DNA of 64,000 bases from Craspedostauros australis (taxonomy: Eukaryota > Bacillariophyta > Bacillariophyceae > Mastogloiales > Achnanthaceae): positions 868,001 through 932,000 of the forward strand of contig JAMXDE010000023.1 in the NCBI GenBank assembly GCA_026770025.1. The letters are read 5' to 3'. How positions within the stretch are numbered: the first letter of the stretch is position 1; each line of letters opens with the position of its first letter. The notes under the pieces are model-generated. The model searched no databases, was not told the origin of the DNA, and was given only the letters and a program-made list of their open reading frames with translations. A program made the translations under genes and the position numbers. Positions 42,201 through 50,934 of the stretch are shown here, piece by piece.

Positions 42201-43115
42201 CAGCATTGGATGAAGCCGCTCGGTAGCACAGTGGACGACTATTGGAGAGCGTACGAGCACGGAATGGCTTGCGGGGACGTCGATTTTGGGCTGAGGAGCG
42301 CGGCGGGCCATTTGCAGGGCTGCTTCTACGCGGGGAGGCCGCTGGATCAGCTGGACGAGGAGATGGCGAAGATGTCCAACATCATGAAAGACTTCCAGGA
42401 GCTGGAGCAGAGGGACTTCCTGAGCGCCAACTGGCAAGCCGTGCGGAATCTCCGAGGCCTATCCAGCAACGAAACCAAGGTGGTCGGTGAGTTGTTTGAC
42501 GAAGATGCATTCTCCAAGCGACCGTCGGAGGATGTCGATGAATTCTCAGCCCTCATGTTCTTGGTGTACCGCCAGATCCTCGCCGTGTTTTTCGGTGACT
42601 ACGAGCTGGGAGCCAAGACATCACTTGATGTCTTCGATGAGCAGGTTGACAAGTTCGCTGGGCTCAGCTACCTCCCGATTGGCGCGCGCTATGGAGGCAT
42701 CTGCTGCTACGTCATGTGCCAAAGGAGCGGGAAGACTGCAAAAGCAAAACAGTATCGTAGACATGCTGATCGATGCCGCCAGATGTTGCGAAAGTGGAAG
42801 AAGTGGGGAAATCCGAACTGCGACCACGGCCTTGCCTTCTTGGATGCCGAACGCAAGATGGTGCAATCGAAGTACGATGCTGCCGTTGTCAGGTTCAATG
42901 ATGCGATCAACTTGTCCAAGGCCATTGGCTTCACCCACGATCAAGCCTTGGCCAATGAGCGTCTTTCGGAATGCTTTATGAAGATGGGAATGAAGGGCGC
43001 TGCGCTATTGGCTCTGGACGAATCGGTGAGACTGTATGAAGTCTGGGGTGCGACAAGGAAAGTCCAGAAGTTGAGCTTGAGTTGCGAAAAGATGCGAGTG
43101 GCGACACCAAGTTGA
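39270..43115 (+). CDS. STAND-type AAA_16 ATPase with helical-repeat C-terminus
   Basis: 1281 residues, single exon, ATG 39270. The ATPase module begins at RAGLIGRDTEKRVL (residues 68-81); the Walker A loop GLSGTGKS is at 135-142 and Walker B in LVLVMDDIQWADKASLD near 337-353, followed by a sensor-like CYRSDH and TGGNVFFMKQFLESL. This is the predicted-ATPase/AAA_16 branch of STAND NTPases, which act as nucleotide-driven switches. The middle has charged disordered inserts (around residues 540-620). From about residue 640 the protein is alpha-helical with TPR-like character (AAECAHIIKDSDERNRYCSA, GKTAKAKQYRRHADRCRQML). There is no kinase, cyclase or DNA-binding output domain in this frame. Related proteins are numerous in diatoms. 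The trigger and partner are unknown. Confidence 0.82.
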   Translation: MPSSELGKTLTSSWYGSLIPLSDANIKVGIDVTGTNKSNINASLTEESSISYSSFDDHQHGYCFNFERAGLIGRDTEKRVLSNAIDQLLKRQSADAQGDGDGRRSSTRRPSQRQHQSQASSTALGSLKTLCLLSGLSGTGKSALAMHYRQHCLDKFGFSVSGKFDLQQMEEPYAGIKSAMGQLMGQIRALPSDEDTDATTDDPRSLSAFQQAMILGLSPSELRTLHKIIPGLSQVITGNYATHNGKAQDGGSVSDGDSAHFPADEDSMGESASVQYWNARGLVRQSSCTSMASSASGSDGRTLAMGAAGAVTEGYQNISDRIKHASKRFLQIVCKHAPLVLVMDDIQWADKASLDLIQAWTLDSEVSSLMIMGCYRSDHLEHNTMLQNMITTLEESKRERAIRIINISMNDLPLGSIREILIEIILPDNDVDVNGLADIVYRKTGGNVFFMKQFLESLVDQRLLSFDVDGGMKWVWDEGKIIAESSATANIIDLMNQKLHRVDAARHVLPVAACLGSTFSKRKLIVVMRALSIHSDHSAFFRDLLMSSDDSLSSDSSQDPSLAPKRQQPQQGRRQSDPASSSNIRKSLDVCEREGLIEQHNYEYSDQDSRRRQPRGRRKQKEQQQQQQQSFRSMQTKTQLKLAASGNRGDACTFIHDKIQEAALALLPEEKLSELRFRVGDVLLASSTADYMREDEVYATVGLINSRLDLVPTSTQQSARRTRIAMLNAKAGQLAVECAAFSPALGYFKTAIKLLPPDHWKSHFHESLNIYSSAAECAHIIKDSDERNRYCSAILSLDCPILDKVRAYHISTDGLLAEKRAESTAQVIPMILQLLDQLGCKLPKGTFRRSIRFLRGLFKLKRAASKWTLQTFQDKSTPPDATQVAITETLEKLALVAFLIRPELFPFFALETTERTLKYGIMPNSSTALAALAAIVGYFMGDFEASRNISEIALQMTDLPSNQHSKCSAMFTINATCQHWMKPLGSTVDDYWRAYEHGMACGDVDFGLRSAAGHLQGCFYAGRPLDQLDEEMAKMSNIMKDFQELEQRDFLSANWQAVRNLRGLSSNETKVVGELFDEDAFSKRPSEDVDEFSALMFLVYRQILAVFFGDYELGAKTSLDVFDEQVDKFAGLSYLPIGARYGGICCYVMCQRSGKTAKAKQYRRHADRCRQMLRKWKKWGNPNCDHGLAFLDAERKMVQSKYDAAVVRFNDAINLSKAIGFTHDQALANERLSECFMKMGMKGAALLALDESVRLYEVWGATRKVQKLSLSCEKMRVATPS

Positions 43116-43368
43116 ACGACGGGAGTAGAAAAGCGCCGTGGTAGTGCTGTAGATGAGCAAGTACATATTATATATACATAGAGAGCGATAAATAGCAATG
43201 CAGGTTTCGCCTTACTCTCTGGAGGATGATTGTGGATGGCATTGTTGACTATCCTGAAGCAGCTTGCGCTCTCTGCCTCGCTCCCAGTCGTCGTTTGTGC
43301 ACACCTGTTCCGTACAGACGAGCTGGGAGCACCAGTCTATCCCCGGGTATTCTTCTATTCCATCATTC

Positions 43369-44148
43369 TCAGTCCTGATGCGATCGAGGTGGCGAACGAT
43401 GCAAGCACGATCTCAGCTTGTGCACTAGATGCTCCATGGTCCGGCCGACAACCAAAGCGGCCACCTGCAGGAAGCGGGCGACGAGTTGGCGAGTTGGGTA
43501 TGCTGTCGCTTGAAAGGAGCTGTGTGCAAGGCTCCACTGCGGAGCAAACACGTGCACATCATTCGTTGGCTTTCCAGATGCTGCAGGTTGGATTGATGCT
43601 ACCGGTTGGACCAAACCGCCAAATCGAGCGTGCATTTCTTGTTGCGGATGGCTGTCCATCGTGCCGCTGTGCTGAGATGATCCGACGCATCGAACATCGT
43701 TCAATGCATGCGTGAATGCGACGATCCCGTCCAAGCTGTAGATCCGTCCCTTGAGGTTGTACTTGTCCTTCAGCCGGCGCGCCTCCAGCCCCGACCTGTA
43801 ACCGATGGTGCAGTACGTCACCACGACCATGGAGTCAGTGCGCGCTGGCGGGTGTTGCGCATTCTGCGACCCCGGCTGCATCCGCTCGAAATCTTCCAAG
43901 GAGATGGCATCGCGAATCATGGACACGGCTCGTTCGGGCTGTGTGCGAACGTCCACGAGCACCGTCCTGCATGCGATGCTGCCAGCATCATCCGCGGCAG
44001 CAGCCTGCGATGGAACACCGTTCCCGTAGTCCCCACTCAAGAAGTCGGACGATGACAATGCAGGGACTTCGGAGAACTTGGATTGGTAGAAGCCGCATGC
44101 CTTGCGGCACTTCCGAAGCTGCTCTGCGTCGTTGTCTGGTCCATCCAT
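43369..44148 (-). CDS. Rhodanese-domain protein
   Basis: 259 residues, single exon, ATG 44146-44148. The rhodanese fold is recognisable from VLVDVRTQPERAVSMI (about residues 63-78), then MVVVTYCTIGYRSGLEARRL with the active-site cysteine in CTIGYRS, and the closing KGRIYSLDGIVAFTHA. Rhodaneses transfer sulfane sulfur or serve as phosphatase-like or regulatory modules; the conserved Cys suggests catalytic ability. The C-terminal 90 residues have a family-like NDVHVFAPQWSLAHSSFQA block, seen in single-domain rhodaneses of algae. The gene is convergent with the ATPase gene (253-bp gap) and divergent from the RING gene. No targeting peptide follows from the chosen ATG. Confidence 0.8.
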   Translation of the reverse strand: MDGPDNDAEQLRKCRKACGFYQSKFSEVPALSSSDFLSGDYGNGVPSQAAAADDAGSIACRTVLVDVRTQPERAVSMIRDAISLEDFERMQPGSQNAQHPPARTDSMVVVTYCTIGYRSGLEARRLKDKYNLKGRIYSLDGIVAFTHALNDVRCVGSSQHSGTMDSHPQQEMHARFGGLVQPVASIQPAASGKPTNDVHVFAPQWSLAHSSFQATAYPTRQLVARFLQVAALVVGRTMEHLVHKLRSCLHRSPPRSHQD

Positions 44149-44538
44149 TGTCGTGGCTTGTTTGTGGTTCCCTGTGTCTGGTGAAGCAACCGGAGGACGA
44201 CCTCGCGAGCAAATGATCAGTGTGCGGAATCACTGCCAGCAAAGAGACAAGTGCGGCCAACACCACAGTCCGGATGGGTGTTCTGTTCGTCACTATTTGG
44301 CCGTTTGTGATGTGGTGTCACGAATGAAGCAACGAATCGTGTCAAGGCGAATCTTCAAGTCGTGATTTGATTAGATCGATTCGTGGTCACGACTCAAATC
44401 ACCACTTTTTCTTGTGATGCGACAAACGCAACTTCCGCACAGACGTGAAGCCCTGCGCCCAACAATCCCACAAAACAGACAGTCTCCAAAGTAAAGTGCG
44501 AACCAACAAGCACACACATCATACTGACACCACCGATC
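44149..44538. other. Divergent promoter region, rhodanese/RING genes
   Basis: 390 bases between two divergent start codons. A signal-peptide-like frame on the - strand has no ATG and is out of frame with the rhodanese, so it is not annotated. No clear regulatory motif. Confidence 0.4.
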
Positions 44539-45408
44539 ATGGACCAACAGCAGCAACGATTTCTCCAGGACGATGGGACGCCGCCGGCAGGCCCCGGAAT
44601 CTTCATCATCGTATTCGTCACGATCTTCTTCTTGATCTGGAACAGCATTATGGCCATCAATGTCGTAGGCGCCATCTCGGGAGCTTTCCGAGGCAACTTC
44701 TCCGGTCTCCTCATCCTTGTTTGTCCGCATTGGCTGGCGGGTCTCATCATGCCAGTTTTCATATGCGGTATGCTTCTCGGGACCATCGGAACGGCAGTCG
44801 CATTGATCGTTCCCATTGGGATTCCGTACACTTGCGCGATCGTGTACTTCAACTGCGGATTCCACAATTGGCCGGATGCCGACAGCGACAGCGACGACAG
44901 CGACGACAATGAACAGCCAGTGGGTCACGTGCCCGAGAGCGACATCGAAGTCGTGCACAATGCAGATGATATGGACATCGAAATGGCCCAACCCGCAGTG
45001 GCGCCATCCGCGCCGTACGAGACTGATCCCATCCTGGAAAAACTCATTTTGAAAAAGGTCGTGAAGCACCAGCCATTCTCATGGACGACGTCCTTCACGA
45101 CATCCTTCCGATCGCATCATCCAAAGACGGACATTGTTGCCTCATCGGTCGCAGAATCGACGATAAAAGACATGGCGCCGCACAAAGACACGGCGCCGAA
45201 CAAGGACATGGCGCACAACCACATCTGTCAGCAGACGCATGAACCATCGGAACGCGTTTGCACCATCTGCCTGGAAGGATACAGCGTGGGCCAGTCCGTG
45301 GCATGGTCCAAGAATGAAGAGTGCCATCACGTGTTCCACACGGATTGCATCGCTTCCTGGCTGCGCAATAGGAATGGCGACTGTCCGGTATGCCGCAGGG
45401 CGTACTGA
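44539..45408 (+). CDS. RING-H2 membrane E3 ubiquitin ligase
   Basis: 289 residues, single exon, ATG in the context GATCATGG. The N-terminal 105 residues hold about three membrane segments: IFIIVFVTIFFLIW (from residue 19), then LLILVCPHWLAGLIMPVFIC, and a hydrophobic stretch to IPYTCAIVYFN. An acidic Asp/Ser tract follows (residues 113-150). The C-terminal RING-H2 finger is at 241-286: CTICLEGYSVGQ, then CHHVFHTDCIASWL and CPVCR, with all eight zinc ligands in place. E3s of this plan ubiquitinate endomembrane or trafficking substrates. The short MAPHKDTAPNKDMAHN stretch before the finger is an internal repeat. Substrates are unknown. Confidence 0.88.
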   Translation: MDQQQQRFLQDDGTPPAGPGIFIIVFVTIFFLIWNSIMAINVVGAISGAFRGNFSGLLILVCPHWLAGLIMPVFICGMLLGTIGTAVALIVPIGIPYTCAIVYFNCGFHNWPDADSDSDDSDDNEQPVGHVPESDIEVVHNADDMDIEMAQPAVAPSAPYETDPILEKLILKKVVKHQPFSWTTSFTTSFRSHHPKTDIVASSVAESTIKDMAPHKDTAPNKDMAHNHICQQTHEPSERVCTICLEGYSVGQSVAWSKNEECHHVFHTDCIASWLRNRNGDCPVCRRAY

Positions 45409-45843
45409 TTGGAGGCGTATGAGCATCTGGTGAGGTGCCCCACCGTACGTCTACGACTACGAGCGTGGCAATTCAAGTTCGTTTTTGAGACGCAAGTGTT
45501 CCAGCTGTGGACAGGCACTTGTGGAGGTCGGCAGTCGATTGCGCAGTTCGTATTGAATGTGGAGCAGAATATTAATGTATATTACAATTTTGATTTGATA
45601 TGATTCGTTTCGATTCACGTAGAACATGGCGCAGAGTATTCAAGTTGGTGATATCCCCCTGTCGCTGCGTGGCGATGTGTTGGCCATAGTCGTTGCTTGC
45701 GTTGGGATGGAGCCTCGTCGCGGTGGTAGGAGAAGTCTCATCATGCAATTGTCACCACCATGCGAGCAAGTGCGATGCGATCTGTGCGGTCGCACTTGGT
45801 TGCATCCCACTGCGCCATCGCACTGCGCCATCACACGGCAGCT
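45409..45843. other. Convergent intergenic spacer
   Basis: Between the 3' ends of the RING gene and the AP-2 sigma gene. Contains an AT-rich island (about 45568-45602) some 160 bases after the RING stop. No gene seen. Confidence 0.4.
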
Positions 45844-46580
45844 CTACTCCATCTTTTCCAACATTTTGACGCGATCCAGAATTTCACGCTTCGATGTTTC
45901 CTGAATCTCACCCGCCATCATGAACTCGTCGAGCATGCCGTAGACCTTGTTGAAGTGAAAGACGATGTCGAGTTCGCAGACGTTGGAGAAGTAAGCATCG
46001 AGCAGTTCGACGAAGAGATGGATCGTTTCGAGGTAGCTCAATTCGTTGTCCTGCACGTCGACGGCGATCGTGAAGAAGAGACCGGCGTAGCGTCGGTAGA
46101 TGAGCTTGTAGTTGTTGTATTCAATAAAGTTGGTGTACTTCTTGTCACGCGCCGTAACGAGCCTGTGGACCTCGGCTTCGACGCGGACCTTCTCCGCCTC
46201 CACCGTCGTGGCGCTGGACGCGTTGGTGGATGGCGGGATGTACCATTTGGACAAGCGCGTTTTGCCTTGCCGATTTTGCAGCAGGAAGAATCGGATCTGA
46301 AGACGAGAGAGAGGGCAAGCAGGCCAATGGATTGTGCATAATGTGGCATGTGCGGGAGGGGAGTGATCGTGTTGTCGAGTGTGCATAATAGGCAAGACAG
46401 CATGTCAGCATCGGTGTGAGTAGCTCGCATGGGTGTCAGTATCGTCATCTTCATGGTCATGAAAGGCTTCGTTTGTTGGCTGTTTGGTTCTTCGCTTGTC
46501 TGTCGCAATGAAGGTCGATGGGAACGAGGCAGGCTTGGACGGAACCAACCATGGCGTTTGGCGTCGGCCACAACTACCAT
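45844..46580 (-). CDS. AP2S1: AP-2 adaptor complex sigma subunit
   Basis: Small clathrin-adaptor subunit for endocytosis at the plasma membrane. The main exon is 46296-45844 and starts exactly where family members do after the initiator Met: [19 protein letters not shown], then [58 protein letters not shown] and LAGEI-like MAGEIQETS. It is preceded by a good acceptor (CGTCTTCAG). The best candidate for exon 1 is the ATG alone at 46578-46580 followed by GTAGTT, which joins in phase as Met-Ile-Arg-Phe; this ATG is tentative. The [13 protein letters not shown] block separates it from AP-1, AP-3 and AP-4 sigma. A short extra loop ([11 protein letters not shown]) replaces the usual segment after KWY. 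The family call is firm, the first exon is not. Confidence 0.88.
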
Positions 46581-47331
46581 GCCTACATCCGCAGAGCGAG
46601 CTTCAACCATGGTCCTCGCAATGGAAGGCGATCTGCGGATGTAGTCTGAGCTTCCTTGATCGCCAACATCACAAAAGCACAACGCCTTCCCCGTCATGGC
46701 ATCTCCGCCCGTCTGGACACCATCAACGCAACTGTCCCGCCTTCTCCCTTGCTGTCTCGGCCACAGCACCACATCATGACGGCATCATGGAACGATGCAG
46801 CCCAACGCACCATTGCGAAATTGGAAGCTGTTCGAAGGACTGTGATCTATTGTATGATACTTGTACTCCTGTAACTACTATATGCAATAGCTGGTTTGGA
46901 CACGATCAATGTCGTTGGATGCAAGTGTGGGTCTCTGTGATGTTCTCCCAGTGTTCTTCTTGCGCTTGCTCCACTGCTGTTGATAGCGATGTTGCGCTGC
47001 GGTTTGTGCTGAATGCATGTGTTGGCAATCTTGTTGCTGAGGACGGTGATTGCTGCGATGACCGCGCTTCGCCGCGAAACACCGTCGCCATGGTCAATTC
47101 CAGAAACCGCAGCGCTTTCGTGTCGGTTTGGTGTTGTTGGCAGCAGCTTCCGTTTGGTAACTCTTCTGACCGATAAAGTCGTTAAATAACGGTTTAGTCT
47201 AAACGAAATTAGATAGACCAGAGTCGGTGCGAGAAACTGTACTCTGCGCAGTTTTCGCCATTCCGACTGTCGGCACAATGGTGCAACATGCTGCATGCGG
47301 GAACACCTTCTCAATGCAATCCATACTAGCT
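46581..47331. other. Intergenic region, no supported gene
   Basis: Lies between the AP-2 sigma start and the sulfotransferase stop, both genes on the - strand. Short frames only; no repeats or RNA genes seen. It should carry the AP-2 sigma promoter and, if the one-codon exon is wrong, its real first exon. Confidence 0.4.
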
Positions 47332-49288
47332 TCACTCATTGCCGCTGAGTTCATTCATGCGAGCCAAACGCGGAGCCATGAACGTCTGCACGGCGAGGCG
47401 CACTTCCTGCGTGGCCGTTTCCCGTTTGCGTTCCGAATCCCCCTTCCACGCTGTCACGGCCGTCCTGCCTCGTGCCTTGCTGTAGGATTGCGACATCCTT
47501 TGCATCGCCGAAATATTGATCTCGTCCTTTGGCACGTGAAAATGGTTTGGCAGGACGCTGTCCCACATGATGTCTGGGAGCTGGTTGTAGTTCACGAAAC
47601 GTCCCTTTCCTTTGCTTGCCGCGCGCTCGTATTCGGTCAAGGCGGATTCCGCCAGGCCGGCCTGGTGATGCAGTGGGCAGAGGCAGCGACGCGCCGCGAA
47701 ACATCACGATGAGAGTGCGAGATTGAAAACGAAAGTGAGAAAGGAAATGAAGCGAATGAAATATACTGCAACACAGATCAACATCAGCTCTATCAACACG
47801 CCACGCGGATAGCTATAACGTACCAGATGCGCCGCACAGTATTCCTGCTTCGTCAAATCGGACGGTGACGCGCGCTGCGCGCTCTTCACAACCTGAAGCG
47901 TCCACTTGGATTGCCTGCCCATGGCCTGATGGGATGCGCACTTGACCTGCGCTCTCGCGGATTTGACGCCTCTCCAATATGACTGCATGACCTCAATGGA
48001 ATCGCGGTAGACGAACACCCACGGCACGTCCGGCATCGCCTTCGTGAAAGCGGCGATATGCTGCGTGGAGATGGATTGAAACTTGACGTAGTATCGGTGG
48101 TTGGATGACATGGCGTTGGACGCTGCAACCTTCTTGCGTCCCATCATGTAAAACACATCCTGGATCAGTTGCGCGTGTTTGCCGTCATCGCAACGATGGG
48201 CATCGACGCATGCTCGCAACGCATCGATGGGTGGCCGGCTTTCGGACCAGACGCGTGATTCGGAATAGTCAGGAATGTCCGGTGATTTCTGCGACGTGAC
48301 CATCAGATTGGATGTCAGAGTGGACCCACAACGTGATTGATGAAACACAACGCCAGTTGGTTGCTTCAGGCTGATGGTAGCGTGGCTGTCATCCTCTTCT
48401 TTCCCTGCGGTTGCCGCAGCGCCGTTTGCGTGGGAAGCGTCATGCGCTGATGCCTTCCGCGTCATATCCCACAGATCGACGGTCGTCATGGTTTCATCGC
48501 ACAGCTCGGATTGGGTCATGAGATCACGGAACATGGGCACCTCGGAAGGATCATGTGCTTGCAACGACCAATCGATGTAGCAAAACACGCCTTGCACACC
48601 CCGGTAGCGCTTGGACATGTCGACATTTCCTGGATTTGCAGAAGTATCTCTATCGTGGCGCGTATCTGCGTCGACCGCACCCGGTGGAACATGGAGCTTG
48701 ACCAGAGTCAGATCGCCTTGCAGAATAGCATCGACCTTGTTTCTGTATTTCGTGGGCGTGACAAAAAAGAAAATGGATTGAAGTTGAATCGGCGGCAGAT
48801 CGATTGGTGGCAGTGTGAGCGGTCGTGTGGAGAATGAAACATGGATTCGAACTTTGCAGCGACAAGCGCATGCGTCGGCCATCGAAAATAACCGCCGGCT
48901 CGATTTGATAGCGATGCTCCATCCAATGATATGATGCACGTGTGCTGCATGCGTTCCGGAATCGCACCGCAGGGAAGTTCCGATCATCAACTCACGCTGG
49001 GAGATTGAGAAGGTTCTGGTTCCGCGATTTGCGATTGAAGCCGTTGCGTTGGCGACGCTGCGCACGCAAGCGCCCCGGATGCTCGCCGATCAGATCAACC
49101 TCCGACATCATGGAAGGCACGACGAAGTTGTGCCACATCGTCAACGTCATCAGGATGAAGATGGCGAGGTACATGGCGGTCTTGCTCCAGCTGGCCCACC
49201 AAGGACGCCGCGCGAAACCTGCGTCGTTGCTACTCCTGCCCTTCTTGCGGAGGTATCGAATCTCCTGCTGGATCTGGTTCGTCATCAT
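47332..49288 (-). CDS. Type II membrane sulfotransferase-family protein, three exons
   Basis: Exons 49288-48996, 48742-47824 and 47661-47332 join to 513 residues. Exon 1 (ATG 49288) gives a basic cytosolic tail (MMTNQIQQEIRYLRKKGRSS), a membrane anchor near residues 36-55 (AMYLAIFILMTLTMWHNFVV) and a stem, as in Golgi sulfotransferases. Exon 2 carries the 5'-PSB-like loop GVVFHQSRCGSTLTSNLM, where the PAPS phosphates bind, and the 3'-PB-like WVFVYRDSIEVMQSYWRG. Exon 3 continues AGLAESALTEYERA, GRFVNYNQLPDIMWDSVLP. Both joins are in phase and restore plausible continuous sequence (LPANKVDAILQ; AAHLAGLAES). The acceptor substrate is unknown; a sulfated polysaccharide or glycolipid is a guess from algal biology. 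Confidence 0.82.
47662..47823 (-). other. Second intron of the sulfotransferase gene
   Basis: 162 bp, donor GTACGT, acceptor CACCAG, phase 0. Joins AAHL to AGLAESALTEY. Confidence 0.8.
48743..48995 (-). other. First intron of the sulfotransferase gene
   Basis: 253 bp, donor GTGAGT, acceptor ATACAG. Exon 1 ends CCA-GC, exon 2 begins A-AAC, giving Ala-Asn. It links the membrane anchor to the catalytic domain. Confidence 0.78.
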
Positions 49289-50618
49289 GGTGGAATCTGT
49301 CGTTCAACGATAGAGAACGGTGCCGCTGATAGAGTCTGATGGGGTTTGGTGCTCTGCTCGTGTTGGATGGACCACAGCGATGCAAGCGATGGTTGCGTTG
49401 TGAGTGTGCGCAGTGTCTGATCTCTTCCACGTCTTGTTTTGCCAATGGCGCCCACCAATGCACGCCTTCCCTTTCTTTGAGCTTCTTTGTCGGCCAACGC
49501 AACGCATCCCGCTTTTGATCGTGTGTGTGCAGATCTTGTTTGCGTCGGTTTGCTTTGCTGTGGTCGACGTTCCGCGGGTCGTTGTGGCCATTCTTGGCGC
49601 CAACGCACGGAAATGCGTTCGGATACTATTTTGTGATTGGACTGGAATGATTCACCGGACTCCTCAATTGTTAATGTGCTCAAACTGGTCAAAGAAACGA
49701 AACGTGATCGACGTGTCTTTTCCGCGATCTTGATTCCCGGGTTCGTTTCTCTTTTGTCATCACATGGAACAACCTCGCACGTCTCGACGCACGTCTCCAC
49801 TCCTGGGTTGATCAAGATGTGGTTGATGGATCTCGAGAGGGAGGCGTTCCGAAGAAGGACAATCTGGAGCAATCGTATCAAATCGAAGGTCGCCACCAAC
49901 ATCCTCATCCTCCTTTGTGACAGAACAAACAACTCCAAACCATCATGATCAAGAGGCAACGTCTCGCGTTGTGTCGCAAGCAAGCAATCAATCGTGCATG
50001 CTGGTGCGGCATCTACTCGCACCACGTACCTCCAGCATCAGGGTATGCGGAGAAGGAAGGAATGTTGCATTTGCGGCTCATTCGAGACACTTTTCCATGC
50101 CGTGTCTGGCAATTGGAGACCGTGAGCTGGCACACAGAAGTGTGCCTAATACGAAGTTTGGCATCAACCACGCTGTGATTGACAGCTGGTGCCAAACAAG
50201 ATACCAGGCAGGGAAGCATACCCACTTCCCTCCGAATCGTCTTCACAAAGTTGCATCAAATCCGATCCTTCGATTGTCCCAAATGAGAAATTTGCTGTCG
50301 CGGTGTCCCACAGCAAGCCAGGATACGTATGTATGGTAGTGGAGTGGTTGAAGGTGTCAGGGTTGCGAGCCACCTGATCTCATTCCGGAGTGATCCAGGA
50401 AGGGGCTCTCCTCTTGGGCACAGAATCCAAGCGCCCTCCCCAGATGTTCTGCGCAGGTCCGCAATGGATCCTTGCTGATGGATGAGTTCCCTTTTCTCGT
50501 ACACCGCAGTATGATCTCTACGTTGCTCATCGAGATGGTGTCAGTGATGTTGTATTGTCAGAACACGACAAGAGTACCATCACAGCCTCAACCACCGCGG
50601 ACGGGAGGTTGAAGCGTG

Positions 50619-50649
<31 letters not shown>

Positions 50650-50650
50650 C
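50619..50650. repeat. CAA triplet microsatellite
   Basis: About ten uninterrupted CAA units, some 290 bases upstream of the SLC13 start codon. Confidence 0.8.
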
Positions 50651-50905
50651 GACAAACGCAAATCGAGAAATGGAGTTGTCCTTCTCACAATTTCAGTTTC
50701 GCAGCCCAACCAGGCCACGAAATAACCCAGCACAAGGACGCACAGCGGAACGCCGTGCATCCAAAAACAGGGTCATCTCCATCCAGACACTCGTCTAAGC
50801 ACGCATCCTAGCACACACACCATACTGGTACGTATACTATTATACACGCCCTCACAGTAACAGCAACAATAACGATAACAGAAGCGACAACGAATACACA
50901 CAAAC

Positions 50906-50917
50906 ATGACAGAGTGA
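50906..50917 (+). promoter_or_regulatory. Three-codon upstream ORF before the SLC13 start
   Basis: ATG-ACA-GAG-TGA, preceded by CAAAC, ending 17 bases before the chosen SLC13 ATG and in a different frame. If within the mRNA it could lower or regulate initiation at the main start; this is inference. Confidence 0.35.
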
Positions 50918-50934
50918 GCGCAAAGGAAGCAGGC

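Larger units (their letters stand above)
49289..50934. other. Divergent intergenic region with CAA microsatellite
   Basis: About 1.65 kb between the sulfotransferase and SLC13 start codons. No supported gene; a 246-codon frame on the - strand lacks family features and lies in the sulfotransferase leader. Contains a CAA repeat at about 50619-50650, an AT island near 50832-50848 and, just before the SLC13 start, a three-codon upstream ORF. Confidence 0.45.

Noticed and set aside
43988-44293. Signal-peptide-like frame upstream of the rhodanese (VVLAALVSLLAVIP)
   Set aside because: Starts at GTG, has no in-frame ATG, is out of frame with the rhodanese, and no plausible short intron links them.
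49285-50025. 246-codon frame on the - strand
   Set aside because: No domain or codon bias; it overlaps the leader of the sulfotransferase gene.
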